NCBI RefSeq assembly: GCF_005844085.1 | Contig: NZ_VCDI01000006.1 | Coordinates: forward strand, 124,001-188,000 | Reading direction: 5' to 3' | DNA from: Lichenicoccus roseus | GTDB taxonomy: Bacteria; Pseudomonadota; Alphaproteobacteria; Acetobacterales; Acetobacteraceae | DNA: 64,000 nucleotides | In this document: positions 29,782-40,737 of the stretch, one piece after another | How the letters are laid out: each line of letters starts with the position of its first letter | How positions within the stretch are numbered: position 1 is the first letter of the stretch | Position numbers and translations under genes: made by a program | The notes under the pieces: model-generated | Seen by the model: the letters and a program-made list of their open reading frames with translations, nothing else | Database searches by the model: none | What the model was told of the DNA's origin: nothing

Positions 29782-29857
29782 GGGGCTGTAGCTCAGTTGG
29801 GAGAGCGCCTCGTTCGCAATGAGGAGGTCAGGGGTTCGATTCCCCTCAGCTCCACCA
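29782..29857 (+). tRNA. tRNA-Ala (anticodon CGC)
   Basis: Complete 76-base cloverleaf. The acceptor stem GGGGCTG pairs with CAGCTCC and contains the G3-U70 wobble that identifies alanine tRNAs. The anticodon loop TTCGCAA has anticodon CGC at 29815-29817, and CCA is encoded. It decodes GCG, a frequent codon in this GC-rich genome. Confidence 0.97.
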
Positions 29858-30092
29858 CCGCTGTCCCGCGAACTCCGCACATCATGACCCGGCGCAGCAG
29901 GCCTGCGGCAGCAGCCTTGATCGACAGCAGCGCCCGGAGGCCACTCTAGGCAGCGGGCCCCGGCGCGGCCATAATGCGGGCTCGGTGCTTCTTCCAGCCG
30001 GGCAGTTCGTCTTCCAAAGCGACCGTCTCTTACTGTTTGCGAGCAATATGGGCTGCCAGCGTGGCGGCCTCCGAATATATGGAGAACGGATC

Positions 30093-30299
30093 ATGCCAAG
30101 CGGCACCGTGAAGTGGTTCAACGCGACCAAGGGCTTCGGCTTCATCCAGCCGAGCGATGGTTCGAGCGACGTGTTCGTGCACATCTCCGCCGTCGAGCGC
30201 GCCGGCTGGAGCAGCCTCAACGACGGTCAGAAGGTCAGCTTCGACCTCGAATCCGGTCAGAAGGGCCGCATTTCCGCGGTCAACCTGAAGGCGGAATGA
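30093..30299 (+). CDS. cspA: Cold-shock protein (CspA family)
   Basis: Single cold-shock domain of 68 residues, an RNA chaperone. RNP1 KGFGFIQ and RNP2 VFVHIS are intact; the start [18 protein letters not shown] is typical. ATG 30093 follows GGAGAACGGATC. The spacer from tRNA-Ala (29858-30092) leaves room for a long 5' leader, as cold-shock mRNAs often have. A hairpin follows the stop. Confidence 0.95.
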   Translation: MPSGTVKWFNATKGFGFIQPSDGSSDVFVHISAVERAGWSSLNDGQKVSFDLESGQKGRISAVNLKAE

Positions 30300-30313
30300 C
30301 GCCAAACCGGGAC

Positions 30314-30346
30314 ATGCTGCCGACCGCCAAACGGCGGCAGCATTTC
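30314..30346 (+). terminator. Probable terminator of cspA
   Basis: A nine-base stem (ATGCTGCCG with CGGCAGCAT) extended by an inner CCG/CGG helix across a one-base bulge spans 30314-30343 and is followed by TTTCC. The T run is short. Confidence 0.55.
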
Positions 30347-30481
30347 CGGCCGGCTTCCTGACCCGCCACGCTGCAGGCACGGCGCGGAATCACCCGCGTA
30401 GCGCACCTGGAACGTGACACCATGATCGTGTAGGAGAAGCGTGCTGCTGGCGAAATGATTTCGCCGCGGAGGTTCACCTGC

Positions 30482-31453
30482 ATGCCGGCAGCGTTGACGG
30501 CCCTGATCTGCAGCGGCGGTCGCTTCGAGTCCGATGCGAATGTCCTGGTCAGGCAATGCATCGTCGACGGCTGGATCGAATGCCTCGGCCAGGACAACGT
30601 CCTCAGCGCCAACATCAGTGGCGCGGCGGCGGTGATCGAGGCGACCGTGCCCGACCTTGTCATCGGCATTGGTTCCTACCTGCCGGAGAGCACCTATTTC
30701 GGCGAGGTCAGCCGTGCGGCCCGCCGCCTCGGCAAGACTACCGTGTTCTGGGCCACCGAAGACCCGTACGAGCAGGATGCCAGCTATCGCATCGAGCACG
30801 ACTTCGATGCGATCTTCTCCTGCGACCGGTGGGGCGCGAACTTCTACACCCACCCTCACGTATTCCATCTTCCGCTGGCCGGCTGCCACAAGCGCCATTA
30901 CGCGCCGATCGACGGCAATGCCGGAAAGCCGATCGACGTGCTGTTCTGCGGCGTCGCCTTCACCAGCCGGCTCGAGATCGTCGATGACCTGCGGGATTGC
31001 CTGGCCGGCCTGAAGCTCTGCTTCATCGGACCTGGCTGGGGCAGGCTCGGCCACGGATTTTCCGACCGGCGCATCGACAATGCGCAACTGGCCGGGCTCT
31101 ACCGGCAGGCGCGCGTCGTCCTCAATCTCGGCCGCAGCCTGCATTTCGAGAACCGCCGTCACATGATCACGCCCTCGTCGCCGGGGCCACGCACCTTCGA
31201 GGCGGCACTCGCGGGCGCGGTGCAGTTCTTCCACGAGGACACCTACGAGATCCGGCACTGCTTCACCGCCGGGGAGGTCCCCGCCTTCTCCAACCAGGCC
31301 GAGTTCGGCCGCCTGCTGGAGACCTTCCTGCACGATCCGGAACGTCGGCTGATGACCGCCGAACTGGCGCAGCGACGGGCGCTCTCGGATCATCTCTATG
31401 CCCATCGCGCACGTCAGGTGATCGACACGCTGCAGGCCATCGGCCTCGCATGA
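30482..31453 (+). CDS. CgeB-like glycosyltransferase
   Basis: A 323-residue protein resembling the CgeB/GT1-like glycosyltransferases: FWATEDPYEQDASY, FDAIFSCDRWGANFYTHP, then a C-terminal donor-binding-type half with RVVLNLGRSLHFENRRHM, PRTFEAALAGAVQFFHED and LHDPERRLMTAELAQRRAL. ATG 30482 is preceded by GGAGG; ATG 30455 in frame has no ribosome site. Its stop overlaps the start of the large glycosyltransferase gene (ATGA), so the two are made together. Donor and acceptor sugars are unknown. No signal peptide, so cytoplasmic. Confidence 0.75.
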   Translation: MPAALTALICSGGRFESDANVLVRQCIVDGWIECLGQDNVLSANISGAAAVIEATVPDLVIGIGSYLPESTYFGEVSRAARRLGKTTVFWATEDPYEQDASYRIEHDFDAIFSCDRWGANFYTHPHVFHLPLAGCHKRHYAPIDGNAGKPIDVLFCGVAFTSRLEIVDDLRDCLAGLKLCFIGPGWGRLGHGFSDRRIDNAQLAGLYRQARVVLNLGRSLHFENRRHMITPSSPGPRTFEAALAGAVQFFHEDTYEIRHCFTAGEVPAFSNQAEFGRLLETFLHDPERRLMTAELAQRRALSDHLYAHRARQVIDTLQAIGLA

Positions 31454-34400
31454 CGGTCCTCTACAACACCAACTTCACCCACAATCCGAACAGCTACCTC
31501 ACGCTCGCGATCATGGACGCCGCGCGCCAGGTGTTCGGCGGCGAGAATGTGGTGCTCGCCGACAATCGCACGCTGGCGCCGCTGGCGGCCGAAGGGCTGC
31601 ACGACGTGCTGATCTGCCTGGATGGCCAACGGCTGCACGAAGGCCTGCTCAGGCGTGTCCGGCACGCCTTCCCGACCATGGTGCTGTGGCTGTTCGAGGA
31701 TCCGTTCATGCTCGAATACAACCAGGGCCATGCCGGGTTGTTCGATGTCGTGCTGAGCAACGATCCGGCCTGCGCCACCCTGTACGGCGCCAAGGGGCAC
31801 TACCTGCCGCTGGCGGGAAGCCTGAAATTCCATCACCGGGAGATCAGGCCGGACGCCGATCTCGAATACGACATCTTCTTTGCCGGCACCATGTGGCCCA
31901 ATCGCGTGCGCGGCCTGCGCCGCATCCTGACCGCGTTTCCCGATGCCAGGCTCAAGCTGGTCTGCCCGACCAACGACTTCCTGCCGCCGCTGCCGACCGA
32001 CCTCGCGCGTCTCGCGATCCAGTGGCCGGTCAGCCATTCCTCCTTCATCGACTTCGCGAATGCGAGCCGGGTGACGCTGACGATGTTTCGCGACTATGCC
32101 AGCCACGGCGACGCCGGCCAGGCGACGGCGCCCGGGCCGCGCCTGTTCGAGCTGGCCTGCAGCGGCACCGCGCAGGTGGTGGACTGCGGCGGTGCCCTGC
32201 AGGCCGGCCGCTTCGACGCCCTGCGCGGTATCGATTTCGTCCGCGACGGCGAGGATCTCGTCGGCGCGATCAGGCGCATCCTGGAAAACCCGATGCTGCG
32301 CGCAGCCAAGGCGGCCGACGCGCAGAGCTCGGCCAGCGACTGCGAACTCTACACGCACCGGATGGCAAGGCTGCGCGCCGTCAGCGGCGGCAATTTCGAG
32401 GTGCGTCGGGCGGCGCCGCCATCGTTGCCGGCGCGCAGGCTGCGTGTGCTGATGTGCACGCATTCCACCATCCGGAACAACGAGTGGGGCGGCGTCGAGG
32501 TCTACCAGCAGACGGTCTGCGCCATGCTCGATGGCGAGGCCGAGATACTGTTCTGGCTGCGACGCGACGGCGAGTGCCAGCTGCTGGATGAGGGCGGCGA
32601 GATCCTCGAGCGCTTCGACATGCCGGCGATCGGCTGGCTGGACTGCCTGACGGATGCCCCGGAGGAGATCGCGTTCGCCAACGTCATCGGGCAGTACGGC
32701 ATCGACCTGGTGCATTTCCAGCATCTCGGCCATCACGCGGCATCGTTGCCGATCATCGCGAAGGCGTGCGGCGCCGGCACGGTGTTTTCGGCGCACGACT
32801 TCTTCCTGGTCTGCTCGCGCTACATGCTGCTGAACCATGAGCAGGTATTCTGCGACATCGGGAACAAATCGATCAGTGCCTGCGACATCTGCCTGCGCAC
32901 CGCGGAGGCGATCCCCGCCGGGGCGCAACAGACGCGGCGCGCCTTCATGGTCGAGGTGATCCGCTCGATCGACGTTTTCCTGTACGGCACCGCCAGCTCC
33001 GAGGCGCTGATGCTGCGGATCTACCCCGGGCTCGCCGACCGGCGACGGCTGGTCCTCGGCATCCCGGCCCCGGGCGGCACGATTCAGGCCACCCCCCCGG
33101 CGCGCACGCCCGCCAGGGACGGGACACTGACCATCATGGTCGCCGGCAACTTCCTGCGCGCCAAAGGTGCCGACCTGGTGGTGAGCCTGATCGAGGAGGC
33201 CAACCCGGCGCTGTTCCGGTTCCATCTGCTGGGCGCCGCGGAGCCGCTCTATGCCGATCTGCTGGCGCGGCTCGACCGGCCCAACGTCACCTGCCACGGG
33301 CGCTACGCACCGGGGGATACCGGACTGCTGGCGCAGGCCGACATCGCGCTGCACCTGTCGATCTGGCCCGAGACCTATTGCATCTCGCTCTCGGAGACCT
33401 GGCGGGCCGGCCTCGTTCCCATCGTCAGCGACATCGGCGCCCTCGGCGAGCGGGTCGAGCACGGGGTCAACGGCTTCAAGGTGCGCATCGGCGACGCCAG
33501 CGCGGTGCTGGATCTGCTCGAGCTGCTGCGGGCGGATCCGCGGCGCCTGGCCAGGATGCGCGCAGGTCTCGGCCCGCATCTCTGGACCGATGCCGACGAC
33601 TATGCAGCCCGGGTATTGGAGGTCTATCGATCGGTGACGCCGGCGCGGCGGCTAAGCCAGGTCGGCCTCGGCCTGGATGCGGGCCAGCTTCACCTGTTGC
33701 CGCACGCGAGCTGGAAGAGCCTCGCGCCGCCCAGGCACATCCTCGATCCGAGCCGCCGCTCCGGCGTGCGGCTCGAGCTGCCGGCGCAGATCCAGGACTG
33801 GAGCCATGTGCAGGGCTCGGAGGTGCATCTCGACAGCGTCTGCGGCGCCTCCCCCGACCATCTTGAACGCGACCCCTGGCAGCCCGCCGACGAACTGGCC
33901 GTGAGCGGCTGGACCTTCGTGCCGAAGCTGGGTTTCGACGGGCAGGTGCATGTCGCGCTGGTCGGCCTGGAAGGCGGGGCGGTGATCTTCTGTCCGGCCA
34001 CGCGCGAGGCGCGGGACGACATCAAGGCGAGCTTCCCCGATGCGCCGCGGCGGTCGGGCTTCAATGCCCGCATCGCGCTGCGCGGCGCATGGTGCGAGGG
34101 CCGCTACCTGGTGGCGCTCGTCAACAGTTTCGGCGACCGCGCCGCCTTCGGCCTGACCGGGCTGTCGATCACCGTCAAGGCCGGTCGCATCGTCGAGGCG
34201 TCCCAGCACCGGCCATCCAACGAGACTGTCACCTGGGCGTTCTACCGGGTCGCGGCGCAGACCGGGGAGGAACCCGGGCTGGTGCTGCCGCGGGTTCCGG
34301 TCGGCCGCGCGAGCTGGCGTACCAATCGGTCGCTGCGCCACCATATCGACCTGTTCGGTGAACTCCCGCCGGACAGCCAGGCGGGCGACCGGTTCGAGAT

Positions 34401-34839
34401 CAAGGGATGGGCGTTCATCCCCGGGGTCGGCCTTGCCGGCCGGCTGCATGTCGCGTTGGTCGATCCCGACCAGGGGCTCCAGATCGTGCTTTCGGCTTCG
34501 CGCGAGCTGCGTCCCGACCTGCCGGCGCATTTCCCGGACGCGCCCTTGTGCGGCGGCTTCCGCGCGCAGGCGCGGGTCGGGGAAGCCTGGCGCGACGGGT
34601 GCTTCACCTGCGTCCTCGTCAACAGCGTCGATGCGGTCGCAACCGCCCAGATCACCGACCGCCGCCTCGTCGTCGAAGATGGCAGGATCGCCGAAGCCGG
34701 CTTCGACCGGCCGGATGCCGCGCGCATCGCCGGCATCCTCGGCGTGCTGGAGGGCCGCTGGCAGCCGCCACTGACGCCCGTCCTGCCGCCCGCCCCCCTC
34801 GCGCCCACTCCCATCCGGCGGCGCAGGATGAAGGTCTGA
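31450..34839 (+). CDS. Large modular glycosyltransferase (CgeB-like + GT4-like + two C-terminal repeats)
   Basis: A 1129-residue protein. Residues 1-315 form a CgeB-like module ([54 protein letters not shown]) paralogous to the upstream gene. Residues 331-730 form a GT4-like two-domain enzyme: [52 protein letters not shown] and the donor-site block [20 protein letters not shown]. Residues about 791-917 and 964-1084 are two copies of an unnamed domain ([16 protein letters not shown], then HVALV and a GFNA/GFRA turn). Start ATG 31450 overlaps the previous stop. It likely builds or extends a surface glycan; this is inference. Confidence 0.75.
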   Translation: MTVLYNTNFTHNPNSYLTLAIMDAARQVFGGENVVLADNRTLAPLAAEGLHDVLICLDGQRLHEGLLRRVRHAFPTMVLWLFEDPFMLEYNQGHAGLFDVVLSNDPACATLYGAKGHYLPLAGSLKFHHREIRPDADLEYDIFFAGTMWPNRVRGLRRILTAFPDARLKLVCPTNDFLPPLPTDLARLAIQWPVSHSSFIDFANASRVTLTMFRDYASHGDAGQATAPGPRLFELACSGTAQVVDCGGALQAGRFDALRGIDFVRDGEDLVGAIRRILENPMLRAAKAADAQSSASDCELYTHRMARLRAVSGGNFEVRRAAPPSLPARRLRVLMCTHSTIRNNEWGGVEVYQQTVCAMLDGEAEILFWLRRDGECQLLDEGGEILERFDMPAIGWLDCLTDAPEEIAFANVIGQYGIDLVHFQHLGHHAASLPIIAKACGAGTVFSAHDFFLVCSRYMLLNHEQVFCDIGNKSISACDICLRTAEAIPAGAQQTRRAFMVEVIRSIDVFLYGTASSEALMLRIYPGLADRRRLVLGIPAPGGTIQATPPARTPARDGTLTIMVAGNFLRAKGADLVVSLIEEANPALFRFHLLGAAEPLYADLLARLDRPNVTCHGRYAPGDTGLLAQADIALHLSIWPETYCISLSETWRAGLVPIVSDIGALGERVEHGVNGFKVRIGDASAVLDLLELLRADPRRLARMRAGLGPHLWTDADDYAARVLEVYRSVTPARRLSQVGLGLDAGQLHLLPHASWKSLAPPRHILDPSRRSGVRLELPAQIQDWSHVQGSEVHLDSVCGASPDHLERDPWQPADELAVSGWTFVPKLGFDGQVHVALVGLEGGAVIFCPATREARDDIKASFPDAPRRSGFNARIALRGAWCEGRYLVALVNSFGDRAAFGLTGLSITVKAGRIVEASQHRPSNETVTWAFYRVAAQTGEEPGLVLPRVPVGRASWRTNRSLRHHIDLFGELPPDSQAGDRFEIKGWAFIPGVGLAGRLHVALVDPDQGLQIVLSASRELRPDLPAHFPDAPLCGGFRAQARVGEAWRDGCFTCVLVNSVDAVATAQITDRRLVVEDGRIAEAGFDRPDAARIAGILGVLEGRWQPPLTPVLPPAPLAPTPIRRRRMKV

Positions 34840-34906
34840 CCAGGCTGGACAACCGGCGGCGCCTCTGCTCCGGTCCGTCAGCAAGACCGTGCATGGTGCG
34901 AGCCCG

Positions 34907-35725
34907 ATGACGCCGATCCCGAATCCCTTCAAGGCACGGCTCCGCGAGCCCGGCGCGCAGATCGGACTCTGGCTGGCGCTCGCCGATGCCTACGCGGCGG
35001 AGGTCTGCGCGGGCGCCGGCTTCGACTGGCTGGTGGTCGATGGCGAGCACGCACCAAACGACCTGCGCTCGATCCTGGCGCAGCTGCAGGCGCTGGCGCC
35101 GTATCCCTCGCATCCGGTGGTGCGGACGCCGGTCGGCGAGACCTGGATGATCAAGCAACTGCTGGATATCGGCGCGCAGACGCTGCTGGTGCCGATGGTC
35201 GAGACCCCGGAGCAGGCCACCGCCCTGGTCGCCGCCACCCGCTACCCGCCCGAGGGCGTCCGCGGCGTCGGCGCCGCGATCGCGCGCGCTTCCCGCTTCG
35301 ACCGGCAGGCAGGCTACCTGCATGCCGCTGGCTCCGAGATCTGCCTGCTGGTGCAGATCGAGACCCGGCTCGGCCTGGATAATCTCGATGCCATCGCCGC
35401 CATCGACGGGGTGGACGGTCTGTTCATCGGACCGGCCGACCTGTCTGCCTCGATGGGCTATCTCGACAACCCCACCGCGCCCGAGGTGCAGTCCGCCATC
35501 GAGGACGCGCTGCGCCGCATCGGCGCGTCGGGCAAGGCCGCCGGCATCCTGATGGGCGACGAAGCACTGGCGCGGCGTTACATCGAGCTCGGCGCGCGCT
35601 TCGTGGCGGTGGGCACCGATATCGGGCTGCTGTCCCGCAATGCCGGCGCGCTGGCCGCCCGCTACGGCGCCGGCCCTGAAGCCCACGGCTCCGGCACCGC
35701 CGACACCGGCGCGCGCACCTACTAG
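34907..35725 (+). CDS. HpcH/HpaI-family class II aldolase
   Basis: Divalent-metal aldolase of 272 residues, cleaving 4-hydroxy-2-oxo acids to pyruvate and an aldehyde. [15 protein letters not shown] has the catalytic-base His, [20 protein letters not shown] the substrate Arg, [15 protein letters not shown] the metal Glu and [14 protein letters not shown] the metal Asp. Best match is 4-hydroxy-2-oxoheptanedioate aldolase (HpaI) or 2-keto-3-deoxy-sugar-acid relatives. ATG 34907 is used; GTG 34889 is an alternative. No other aromatic-catabolism genes are close. Confidence 0.88.
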   Translation: MTPIPNPFKARLREPGAQIGLWLALADAYAAEVCAGAGFDWLVVDGEHAPNDLRSILAQLQALAPYPSHPVVRTPVGETWMIKQLLDIGAQTLLVPMVETPEQATALVAATRYPPEGVRGVGAAIARASRFDRQAGYLHAAGSEICLLVQIETRLGLDNLDAIAAIDGVDGLFIGPADLSASMGYLDNPTAPEVQSAIEDALRRIGASGKAAGILMGDEALARRYIELGARFVAVGTDIGLLSRNAGALAARYGAGPEAHGSGTADTGARTY

Positions 35726-35896
35726 GGTACGACGAGGTTCTCGGCTTTTTTCTCATCCCTGGTCTGAGCTAAGCTCGGGAACACCCTGGAGCGGCACCCG
35801 AATCCCGGCCTTGCTCGCAACGCCGGCACGACGGCTGCGGCTCCTCGCCACGACCAGCAGGGCATGATCGGTCTGATCATGCCCAGGAACAGCCCG

Positions 35897-38803
35897 ATGA
35901 ACGTCGCCTTTGGCAGCCGGTACCTGTCGGAACGCTTGGCCTCGCCGCGCATGCAGGCGATCGCCCAGCGCCGCGTCGCCGAGGTGCTGGCCATCGTGCT
36001 GGCGCTGGTGTCGATCACCACCCTGGTTGCGCTGGTCAGCTACGATGCGCGCGACCCGTCGCTGAACACCGCCACCACCGCGCCACCGGCCAACCTTGCC
36101 GGCGCGTCCGGCGCGATCCTGGCCGACCTGCTGATCCAGGGCTTCGGCCTCGCCGCCCTGCTGCTGCCGCTGGCGCTGCTCGGCTGGGCTTGGCGCATCG
36201 GATCCCATCGTGGCCTTGGCAGCCTGGCGCTGCGCGGGATCGCGCTGCTCTGCGCCCTGCCGGCGGCGGCGGCGGCCTTCTCGGCGCTGCCGATCCTGAT
36301 GCATACGCAGTTCCTGCGCTGGCCCGGGCCGGCGGGGCTCGGCGGCGCGGTCGGCCAGACGCTCGCGCGCATCGCGCTGAGCGCCGGCCACGACATGATC
36401 GGCGTCGCCGGGGCGCCGCTGGCCTGGGCGCTGTGCGCCATGCTGGCACTGGTGCTGTCGCCGCTGTCGCTGGCGTTGTCCGCCGGCGAATGGCGCGCCG
36501 CCGGACGCGGCGCCCGTCGCGCCGCGCGTTTTTCCACCCGGCCGGTGATGCAGTATGGCGACCGCGAGACCGGGACGGTCGCCGGACGGTCCCGCGCCGC
36601 CGCGCGCCGGCAGGCCCGCTTCACCGTGCCGTCCTGGCTGCGCCGCCGCACCGCGATGCCCACCGACGGCTTCGTGCCGGATGCCGACCTGCCCGACCGC
36701 ACCTCTTCCGGCCCGTCTCCGTTCGCGTCCCGTGCCCGGGACTCTGTCCTGGATCGCGCGGCGGATACCGCGACGTCCGCCACGGCGGTAGCCGGACGGC
36801 GGGCTGCAGTGGCCGAACCCTCGGTTCGGCCGGATGCGCGCGAGGAGCGAAGCCGTGCCCGCCGCGAGCCGAGCCTGAGCCCTGTGCCGAGCCGTGGGCC
36901 GGGCGCCGGGCCGACGCCGCAGAACGGCGGCGGCTACATGCTGCCGCCTGGCGCCGGTGACGAGCATGACGAGGTTCCGATCCTGCCGTTGCGCTCGGCT
37001 GCCGCCCGGGCCGCCGCCCGGCGCGCCAGCGAGACCGCGACGCCGGTGCAGGCCACCGGGTCGCGCACCGCGGATCGGGAGAACCCAAGCCATGCCGATA
37101 TGCAGCCGGCACCGGTGCGCGAGGGTGCGCTGATGTCGATCCGCAAGCTGCTGGGTGGCCGCGTCGAGCCTGCTGCCGGCGCTTCCGCGCAGCCACTACC
37201 AGCCGCCGCCGCATCGCGCCCGGTGCCACCGCGGCGCGCCCCCGAGCCGGACGGCGAGGGCTGGACCTTGCCGCCGCTGTCGCTGCTGAAGGCGGCCCCG
37301 CCGCGCTCCGCCACCGGCCCCTCGCCGGAGAGCCAGCAGGCCAACGCGCGGCTGCTGGAGACGGTGCTGTCTGACTATGGGGTGCAAGGGGCGATCGGGG
37401 AGATCCATGCGGGCCCGGTGGTGACGCTGTACGAACTCGAGCCGGCGCCCGGCATCCGGTCCGCCCGGGTGATCGGCCTTGCCGACGACATCGCGCGCTC
37501 GCTGTCGGTCACCGCGGTGCGCATCGCGACCGTGCCGGGCCGCAACGTGATCGGCATCGAGGTGCCGAACGCACGGCGCGAGACGGTCTATTTCTCCGAG
37601 CTTCTCGACCTCGAGGCCTGGCACGCCAATCCGTCCCGCCTTTGCCTCGCGCTCGGCAAGGACATCTCGGGCGCGCCGATCTATGCCGACCTCGCCCGCA
37701 TGCCGCACCTGCTGATCGCCGGCACCACCGGCTCCGGCAAATCCGTCGGCATCAACTCGATGATCCTGTCGCTGCTGTACCGGCTGTCGCCCGACGAGTG
37801 CCGGCTGATCATGATCGACCCGAAGATGCTGGAGCTGTCGATCTACGACGGCATCCCGCACCTGATGGCGCCGGTGGTCACCGAGCCGGCCAAGGCGGTC
37901 ACCGCGCTGAAATGGACCGTGCGCGAGATGGAGCGGCGCTACCGGGGCATGAGCCAGCTCGGGGTGCGCAACATCAACGGCTACAACGACCGGGTCGCGG
38001 TCGCGCGCGAGCGCGGCGAGGTGCTGATGCGCCGGGTGCAGACCGGCTTCGACCCCGAGACCGGCAAGCCGATCTTCGAGGAGCAGCCGCTCAACCTCGA
38101 AAACCTGCCCTACATCGTGGTGGTGATCGACGAGATGGCCGACCTGATGATGGTGGCCGGCAAGGAGATCGAGAGCACGGTGCAGCGGCTGGCGCAGATG
38201 GCGCGTGCAGCCGGCATCCACGTCATCATGGCGACGCAGCGGCCTTCGGTGGACGTCATCACCGGCACCATCAAGGCCAACTTCCCGACCCGCATCAGCT
38301 TCCAGGTGATCAGCAAGTTCGATAGCCGCACCATCCTGGGCGAGCAGGGCGCCGAGCAGCTGCTGGGCCAGGGCGACATGCTCTACATGCAGGGCGGCGG
38401 ACGCATCACCCGCGTGCATGGGCCGTTCGTGGGCGACGCGGAGGTCGAGGACGTCGTGCGCCACCTGCGCCAGCAGGGCGAGCCCACCTACCTGGACGAC
38501 GTGACCTCGCCGTTCGAGGAGGACGCCTCCGGGTCCTCCGGCGGCGGCGGGTCGGGCGGCGGATCGGGCAACGGCCTCAACGGCGGCAATTTCGACGGCG
38601 AGGCCGGGCTGTTCGACCAGGCGGTGGCGCTGGTGGCGCGCGAGGGCAAGGCGTCGACTTCGTTCATCCAGCGGCATCTCTCGATCGGCTACAACCGCGC
38701 CGCCAAGCTGATCGAGCAGATGGAGAAGGAGGGCATGGTCGGTCCCGCCAACCATGTCGGCAAGCGCGAGGTGCTGCTGCGCCGCGAGACGGCGGAGGAT
38801 TAG
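35897..38803 (+). CDS. ftsK: DNA translocase FtsK
   Basis: Septal DNA pump of 968 residues. An N-terminal membrane region (about 25-200) with four hydrophobic segments is followed by a long, disordered, Arg/Ala/Pro-rich linker (about 200-460) and the RecA-like motor: Walker [17 protein letters not shown] (about 606), Walker [13 protein letters not shown] (about 740) and [20 protein letters not shown] Gly/Ser linker ([14 protein letters not shown]) leads to the C-terminal gamma winged-helix ([20 protein letters not shown]) that reads KOPS. ATG 35897 follows AGGAA; ATG 35864 in frame would add 11 residues. Confidence 0.95.
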   Translation: MNVAFGSRYLSERLASPRMQAIAQRRVAEVLAIVLALVSITTLVALVSYDARDPSLNTATTAPPANLAGASGAILADLLIQGFGLAALLLPLALLGWAWRIGSHRGLGSLALRGIALLCALPAAAAAFSALPILMHTQFLRWPGPAGLGGAVGQTLARIALSAGHDMIGVAGAPLAWALCAMLALVLSPLSLALSAGEWRAAGRGARRAARFSTRPVMQYGDRETGTVAGRSRAAARRQARFTVPSWLRRRTAMPTDGFVPDADLPDRTSSGPSPFASRARDSVLDRAADTATSATAVAGRRAAVAEPSVRPDAREERSRARREPSLSPVPSRGPGAGPTPQNGGGYMLPPGAGDEHDEVPILPLRSAAARAAARRASETATPVQATGSRTADRENPSHADMQPAPVREGALMSIRKLLGGRVEPAAGASAQPLPAAAASRPVPPRRAPEPDGEGWTLPPLSLLKAAPPRSATGPSPESQQANARLLETVLSDYGVQGAIGEIHAGPVVTLYELEPAPGIRSARVIGLADDIARSLSVTAVRIATVPGRNVIGIEVPNARRETVYFSELLDLEAWHANPSRLCLALGKDISGAPIYADLARMPHLLIAGTTGSGKSVGINSMILSLLYRLSPDECRLIMIDPKMLELSIYDGIPHLMAPVVTEPAKAVTALKWTVREMERRYRGMSQLGVRNINGYNDRVAVARERGEVLMRRVQTGFDPETGKPIFEEQPLNLENLPYIVVVIDEMADLMMVAGKEIESTVQRLAQMARAAGIHVIMATQRPSVDVITGTIKANFPTRISFQVISKFDSRTILGEQGAEQLLGQGDMLYMQGGGRITRVHGPFVGDAEVEDVVRHLRQQGEPTYLDDVTSPFEEDASGSSGGGGSGGGSGNGLNGGNFDGEAGLFDQAVALVAREGKASTSFIQRHLSIGYNRAAKLIEQMEKEGMVGPANHVGKREVLLRRETAED

Positions 38804-38833
38804 CAGGCTGACGACTTCCGGGTCATCGGAGCG

Positions 38834-39919
38834 GTGAGGCGCACGGGGATACCGTTTGCCCTGCTGTCCGCCCTGCTGTTCGGCGCCAGCACGCCGATGG
38901 CCAAGTTGCTGCTCGGCTCCATCGACCCGCAGATGACCGCGGGACTGCTCTATCTCGGCGCCGGGATCGGTCTCGGTTGCGCACGACTTGCGCGTGGCCT
39001 GCTCGGGCACAGGGCTGCCGAGGCACCCCTGCGGCGCGGGGACCTGCCCTGGCTCGGGCTGGTGATCCTGACCGGTGGCCTGGCCGGACCGTTGCTGCTG
39101 ATGCTGGGCCTGGCCCGGACCGACGCCTCCACCGCTTCGCTGCTGCTGAACCTCGAAGGTCTCGCAACCATGGCGATCGCCTGGATCGTGTTCCGCGAGA
39201 ACGTGGATCGGCGGCTGCTGGCCGGAGCCTTCGCCATCCTGGCCGGCGCCGCGCTGCTGTCGTACGGCGGCGAGGGTGCCGCCCGGGCACGCCTGAACCT
39301 CGGCAGCGTCTGGATCGCCGGCGCCTGCCTGTGCTGGGGCATCGACAACAACCTGACGCGACGCCTGTCCGCCGCCGATCCGGTGCAGCTGGCAATGCTC
39401 AAGGGACTGGTCGCCGGCGCCGTCAACGTGGTGCTGGCGCTGCTGCACGGGGTGCCGCTGCCGGATCCCCGCCTGCTGGCGATGGCTGCCCTGGTCGGCT
39501 TCCTCGGCTACGGGGTCAGCCTCGCCCTCTATGTCCTGGCGCTACGCCACCTGGGCGCGGCCCGTACCGGCGCCTATTTCTCGTTGGCTCCCTTCGTCGG
39601 TGCGATGCTTGCTCTGGTGCTGCTACGTGATCCGGTCTCGACCATCCTGCTCACCGCCGGCGCGCTGATGGCGATCGGGTTGTGGCTGCATCTGTCGGAA
39701 CGCCACGAGCACGATCACCTGCACGACGAGATGGAGCACGAGCACAGCCACCGGCACGACGAGCATCACCGGCACGCCCATCCGCCCGGCGTACAGCCGG
39801 GGGAGCCGCACACCCACCCGCACCGGCACGCGCGCCTGTGGCATCGGCACGCGCATTATCCCGATCTGCATCACCGGCACGGCCATCATCGGCACCACTT
39901 GAGCCAGGAAACCCATTGA
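38834..39919 (+). CDS. EamA/DMT-family transporter with histidine-rich C-terminal tail
   Basis: Ten-TM EamA permease of 361 residues, start GTG 38834 with GGAGCG upstream. Two EamA repeats end near residue 290 (LLTAGALMAIGLWLHLSE). The remaining 74 residues contain 27 histidines in HxH and HH clusters (DEHHRHAHPP, HRHGHHRHHL) with acidic residues, suggesting a cytoplasmic metal-binding tail. A metal-linked transport or storage role is inferred. It lies 30 bases after ftsK and 16 bases before xthA on the same strand. Confidence 0.88.
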   Translation: MRRTGIPFALLSALLFGASTPMAKLLLGSIDPQMTAGLLYLGAGIGLGCARLARGLLGHRAAEAPLRRGDLPWLGLVILTGGLAGPLLLMLGLARTDASTASLLLNLEGLATMAIAWIVFRENVDRRLLAGAFAILAGAALLSYGGEGAARARLNLGSVWIAGACLCWGIDNNLTRRLSAADPVQLAMLKGLVAGAVNVVLALLHGVPLPDPRLLAMAALVGFLGYGVSLALYVLALRHLGAARTGAYFSLAPFVGAMLALVLLRDPVSTILLTAGALMAIGLWLHLSERHEHDHLHDEMEHEHSHRHDEHHRHAHPPGVQPGEPHTHPHRHARLWHRHAHYPDLHHRHGHHRHHLSQETH

Positions 39920-39935
39920 CCCGCCTGTCCGCCGC

Positions 39936-40709
39936 GTGAAGATCGCGACCTTCAACATCAACAACGTCAACCGGCGGCTGCCGAACCTGCTGGCGTGGCT
40001 GCAGCACTCGAAGCCGGACATCGTCTGCCTGCAGGAGCTCAAGGCCGCCAGCCACGCCTTCCCGGCGAAGGCACTCGAGGCGGCCGGCTACGGCGCGGTA
40101 TGGCAGGGCCAGCCGACATGGAACGGCGTCGCCATCCTGGCCCGGGACACCGAACCGGTGCTGACACGCAGGCAGCTTCCAGGTGACGCCAGGGACACCC
40201 AGGCCCGCTACATCGAGGCGGCGGTGGCGGGCGTGCTCGTCGCGTCGATCTACCTGCCGAACGGCAATCCGCAGCCGGGTCCGAAATTCGACTACAAGCT
40301 GGACTGGTTCGAACGGCTGATCGCGCATGCAGCCGAGCTGCAGAAGGCTGGCGTACCGGTGGTGCTGGCCGGCGACTACAACGTCGTGCCGACCGATGCC
40401 GACATCTACCCGACCAGATCCTGGGCGAAGGACGCGCTGTTGCAGCCCGCTCCGCGCGCGGCGTTCCGGCGCCTGGTCGGGCAGGGCTGGACCGATGCGC
40501 TCCGTTCCCGCCACCCGAAGGCGCCGCTCTACACCTTCTGGGACTACAAGCGGGATCGCTGGGCGCGCGACGCCGGACTGCGGCTCGACCATCTGCTGTT
40601 GAGCCCGGACCTCGCCAGACGCCTGCAGGATGCCGGCGTCGACCGCGAAGTGCGTGGCGAGCACGGTGCCAGCGACCACGCCCCGGCGTGGGCCCGGCTA
40701 CGACCCTGA
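39936..40709 (+). CDS. xthA: Exodeoxyribonuclease III / AP endonuclease
   Basis: Base-excision-repair enzyme of 257 residues. IATFNINNVNRRLPNLLAWL at the start, CLQELKA with the metal Glu, VLAGDYNVVPTDADIY with Asp/Asn, and LRLDHLLLS plus GASDHAPAWARL with the catalytic Asp-His pair cover the EEP-family motifs. GTG 39936 is the start; no ATG fits. Compact spacing with the flanking genes suggests co-transcription from ftsK through the M61 peptidase. Confidence 0.93.
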   Translation: MKIATFNINNVNRRLPNLLAWLQHSKPDIVCLQELKAASHAFPAKALEAAGYGAVWQGQPTWNGVAILARDTEPVLTRRQLPGDARDTQARYIEAAVAGVLVASIYLPNGNPQPGPKFDYKLDWFERLIAHAAELQKAGVPVVLAGDYNVVPTDADIYPTRSWAKDALLQPAPRAAFRRLVGQGWTDALRSRHPKAPLYTFWDYKRDRWARDAGLRLDHLLLSPDLARRLQDAGVDREVRGEHGASDHAPAWARLRP

Positions 40710-40737
40710 CCCGAAAACCCTTCAACCAGGATACCGC

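Noticed and set aside
29491-29880. Frame containing the [20 protein letters not shown]-type sequence
   Set aside because: This is the well-known false protein read from a tRNA antisense strand; tRNA-Ala explains it.
35726-35760. Short stem followed by TTTTTT after the aldolase gene
   Set aside because: Only a four-base stem (CGAG/CTCG) precedes the Ts; too weak to call a terminator, though some termination is possible.
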